From the NCBI RefSeq assembly GCF_008120935.1, contig NZ_RDBO01000056.1, forward strand, positions 10,881-46,449: a stretch of DNA of 35,569 nt. The letters are read 5' to 3'. The notes beneath the pieces were generated by a model that had not been told where the DNA came from, searched no databases, and saw nothing but the letters and a program-made list of their open reading frames with translations. Position 1 is the stretch's first letter. Every line of letters begins with the position of its first letter. The DNA comes from Streptomyces sp. sk2.1. GTDB taxonomy: Bacteria; Actinomycetota; Actinomycetes; Streptomycetales; Streptomycetaceae. This document shows positions 34,092 to 35,569 of this stretch, piece after piece. The position numbers and the translations under genes are program-made.

Positions 34092-34906
34092 GCCTTGCGT
34101 CCCACGCCCGCGAAGCCCGAGAAGGCGTACGGATCCTCTTGCTCCGCCACCACCGGGGTCTCCGGCCGCCAGTGCGGCATCGACACGAGTCCGGGCTCCA
34201 CCATCTCGTACCCCTCGAAGAAGCGCGTGATCTCGTCGCGGGAGCGCATGACGAGGGGGTTGCGGATGTTCTCGTAGACCCCGACCATGCCGCCCGCCTC
34301 CTCCCGGGTGAGCGGGATCCCCTCGTACGAGGCGTGCGTGATGACGACGAGGCTGCCGGGGGCGAGTGCCTCGCGCAGCTCGGCGACCGCGGCCTGCGGC
34401 TCGTCGGCGTCCTCGAGGAAGTGGAGCACGGCGACGAGCAGCAGGGCCACCGGGCGGTCCAGGTCGAGAAGTCCGGAGACCTCCGGGCTCTTCACGATCT
34501 CCTGGGGGCGGCGCAGGTCCGCGGCGGCGATCACCGCCCGGTCGTTGCCCTCCAGCACGGCCTTGCTGTGTGCGACCGCGACCGGGTCGTGGTCGACGTA
34601 CGCCACCCGGGCCCCGGGGTCGGCGGCCTGGGCGATTTCGTGGACATTGCCGAAGGTCGGTATTCCGGAACCGATGTCCAGAAACTGACTGATGCCCTCG
34701 CCGACCGCGTAATGCACGGCTCTGCGCATGAAGGCGCGATTCGCCTGCATGATCTTGGGGAGTCCAGGCATGAACTCCATGGCCTTGCGCGCCGCTTCCC
34801 GGTCCACCTCGAAATTGTGCGATCCGCCCAGATAGAAGTCGTACATGCGGGACACGCTCGGCACCGTGATGTCTATGCCTTGCGGTGCCCAAGCGGGACG
34901 CTCCAT
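34088..34906 (-). CDS. S-adenosyl methyltransferase family protein (DUF574 type)
   Basis: Predicted SAM-dependent methyltransferase of 272 aa, of a type greatly expanded in Streptomyces. It has the family N-terminus ('IDITVPSVSRMYDFYLGGSH', 'FEVDREAARKAMEFMP'), SAM motif I 'QFLDIGSGIPTFGNVHEIAQ' (74-93), the acidic 'YVDHDPVAVAHS' that should hold the ribose, and 'LLLVAVLHFLEDADEP'. The ATG at 34906 has GGAG 6 bases upstream, preferred over a TTG at 34921. Its stop overlaps the RmdA-like GTG by four bases, so the two proteins are made from one message. The methyl acceptor is unknown. Confidence 0.88.
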   Translation of the reverse strand: MERPAWAPQGIDITVPSVSRMYDFYLGGSHNFEVDREAARKAMEFMPGLPKIMQANRAFMRRAVHYAVGEGISQFLDIGSGIPTFGNVHEIAQAADPGARVAYVDHDPVAVAHSKAVLEGNDRAVIAAADLRRPQEIVKSPEVSGLLDLDRPVALLLVAVLHFLEDADEPQAAVAELREALAPGSLVVITHASYEGIPLTREEAGGMVGVYENIRNPLVMRSRDEITRFFEGYEMVEPGLVSMPHWRPETPVVAEQEDPYAFSGFAGVGRKA

Positions 34907-34948
34907 CGATGTCTCCAACAAGTCGCTACGGCGATCCGGCCATGTTCA

Positions 34949-34964
34949 TGGTCAGTGTTGACCA
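34949..34964. promoter_or_regulatory. Palindrome upstream of the methyltransferase-rmdA operon
   Basis: TGGTCA-GTGT-TGACCA has perfect 6-bp arms and lies 43 bases before the methyltransferase start. It is a candidate operator; the regulator is not known. Confidence 0.45.
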
Positions 34965-35569
34965 GAGGCTACTGATCGTCCGCCAAGAGAGCGAGTGGAA
35001 ACGGAAATTAGCCGTCCGTTATTGGTCACACACCAGTGGCATGTGCAACCGATCAGTCGCTACGTGTGACATTCGGCGACGAACGGCCCTTCCGGGAAGG
35101 CTTTGCCCATCACGGGAGGAGCCCGCCGCGCAGGCACCGGAGAGCACCCCGTAACATGTGCCCGCGGAGCCACCGCCATTGCCGTCCCGGTTTCCCGTCA
35201 CCGCCCCCGGTTTCACCTCGCCGGAAAAGGTACGGACCACTTGACGGACATCGGTCCGCATGGCGGTTCACCGGGGCCGTCGCGAGTGGCGAATCCTTTG
35301 CCGGCGGCGCCGTGGCGGCATTTCTTGCCGCCGGGGCAACACCCTTTCCACAAGGGTGATTTGACCGGAGGATCGGGAGCCCGCGCGAAATCACCGGCCT
35401 TCCGGGATCGGCCCCGGACACCGGAGCGGCCCGGCACGCGGGAGCCGTCGCCCGGAACCCCGCCCCGACCACCTTCGGCCGGGCATCCGGCCGAGCGCCT
35501 TCACTCGATCGCCTTAGCAATCCGCCCCGGGCCCGAACCGGCCGCCCACCCTGCCGGAACACCTGGTTC
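34965..35569. other. Apparently non-coding end of the window
   Basis: No frame here combines a ribosome-binding site, steady third-position G/C bias and recognisable protein sequence. Two short hairpins are visible: GGCGGC-N7-GCCGCC (35314-35332) and CACCCTT-N5-AAGGGTG (35340-35358). The segment around 34990-35050 is AT-richer than the rest and could hold a promoter for the minus-strand operon. The far end may be the edge of a gene beyond the window. Confidence 0.5.

Noticed and set aside
34949..34964. The palindrome TGGTCA-N4-TGACCA as a DasR site.
   Set aside because: The half-site spacing is four bases wider than in DasR operators, and the downstream genes have no link to chitin.
35155..35359. 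Possible small gene on the plus strand near the window end.
   Set aside because: There is no ribosome-binding site, third-position G/C bias is uneven, and hairpins fall inside the frame.
35110..35562. Possible minus-strand gene at the window end.
   Set aside because: Low-complexity Arg/Gly/Ala-rich translation without a recognisable domain or credible start.

Overview
The window is GC-rich, strongly coding DNA with the third-position G/C bias of an actinomycete. Gene content and order point to a Streptomyces chromosome: ergothioneine genes egtA-B-C-D, an ornithine-lipid-type acyltransferase pair, an sdhC-A-B operon with a divergent LysR gene, a PAS-GGDEF-EAL protein resembling RmdA, TrxC behind a SigR-type promoter, DasR-type operators and rare TTA codons. 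No tRNA, rRNA, CRISPR array, transposase or phage gene was recognised.

Layout. 37-5067: an ABC importer operon for peptides or related solutes (lipoprotein, two permeases, fused double ATPase). 5069-7478: an acyl-CoA thioesterase-like protein and a flavoprotein disulfide oxidoreductase-like enzyme on the minus strand, the latter divergent from trxC (7594-7971). 8155-11034: a small unknown protein, a LacI-type regulator, a PemK/MazF-like protein and a macrodomain (PARG-like) protein. 11183-15571: egtABCD, all translationally coupled by 4-base or 1-base overlaps; egtE is not here. 15588-17505: a PlsC-type acyltransferase and an OlsB-like GNAT acyltransferase whose 5' end is disrupted. 17709-18965: a DasA-like sugar-binding lipoprotein, divergent from dodecin (19167-19382). 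19501-21081: a HAD phosphatase and a cysteine-rich membrane-anchored protein. 21317-22708: a pyruvyl-transferase-family protein. 22948-25371: a short UvrA-like ABC protein. 25621-27384: a secreted GH18 chitinase. 27461-30862: sdhCAB. 30959-31849: LysR regulator. 31917-34906: SAM methyltransferase plus RmdA-like c-di-GMP enzyme. 34922-35569: no convincing gene.

Themes. Redox and thiol chemistry recurs (trxC, the flavoprotein, ergothioneine). Chitin and chitooligosaccharide use recurs: the DasA-like lipoprotein and the chitinase both carry a TTGGTCCA(T/G)ACCAA-type operator, suggesting shared DasR control.

The most unusual structure is at 17318-17510. A perfect 72-bp inverted copy of an internal piece of egtB sits directly against a perfect 60-bp tandem duplication of the GNAT gene's start region, and together they put the normal start codon out of frame with the body. 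This is either a real template-switching rearrangement or an assembly chimera. I did not find a convincing wholly new multi-gene system. The best candidates for undescribed biology are the cysteine-rich/HAD pair and the PemK-like/macrodomain pair.
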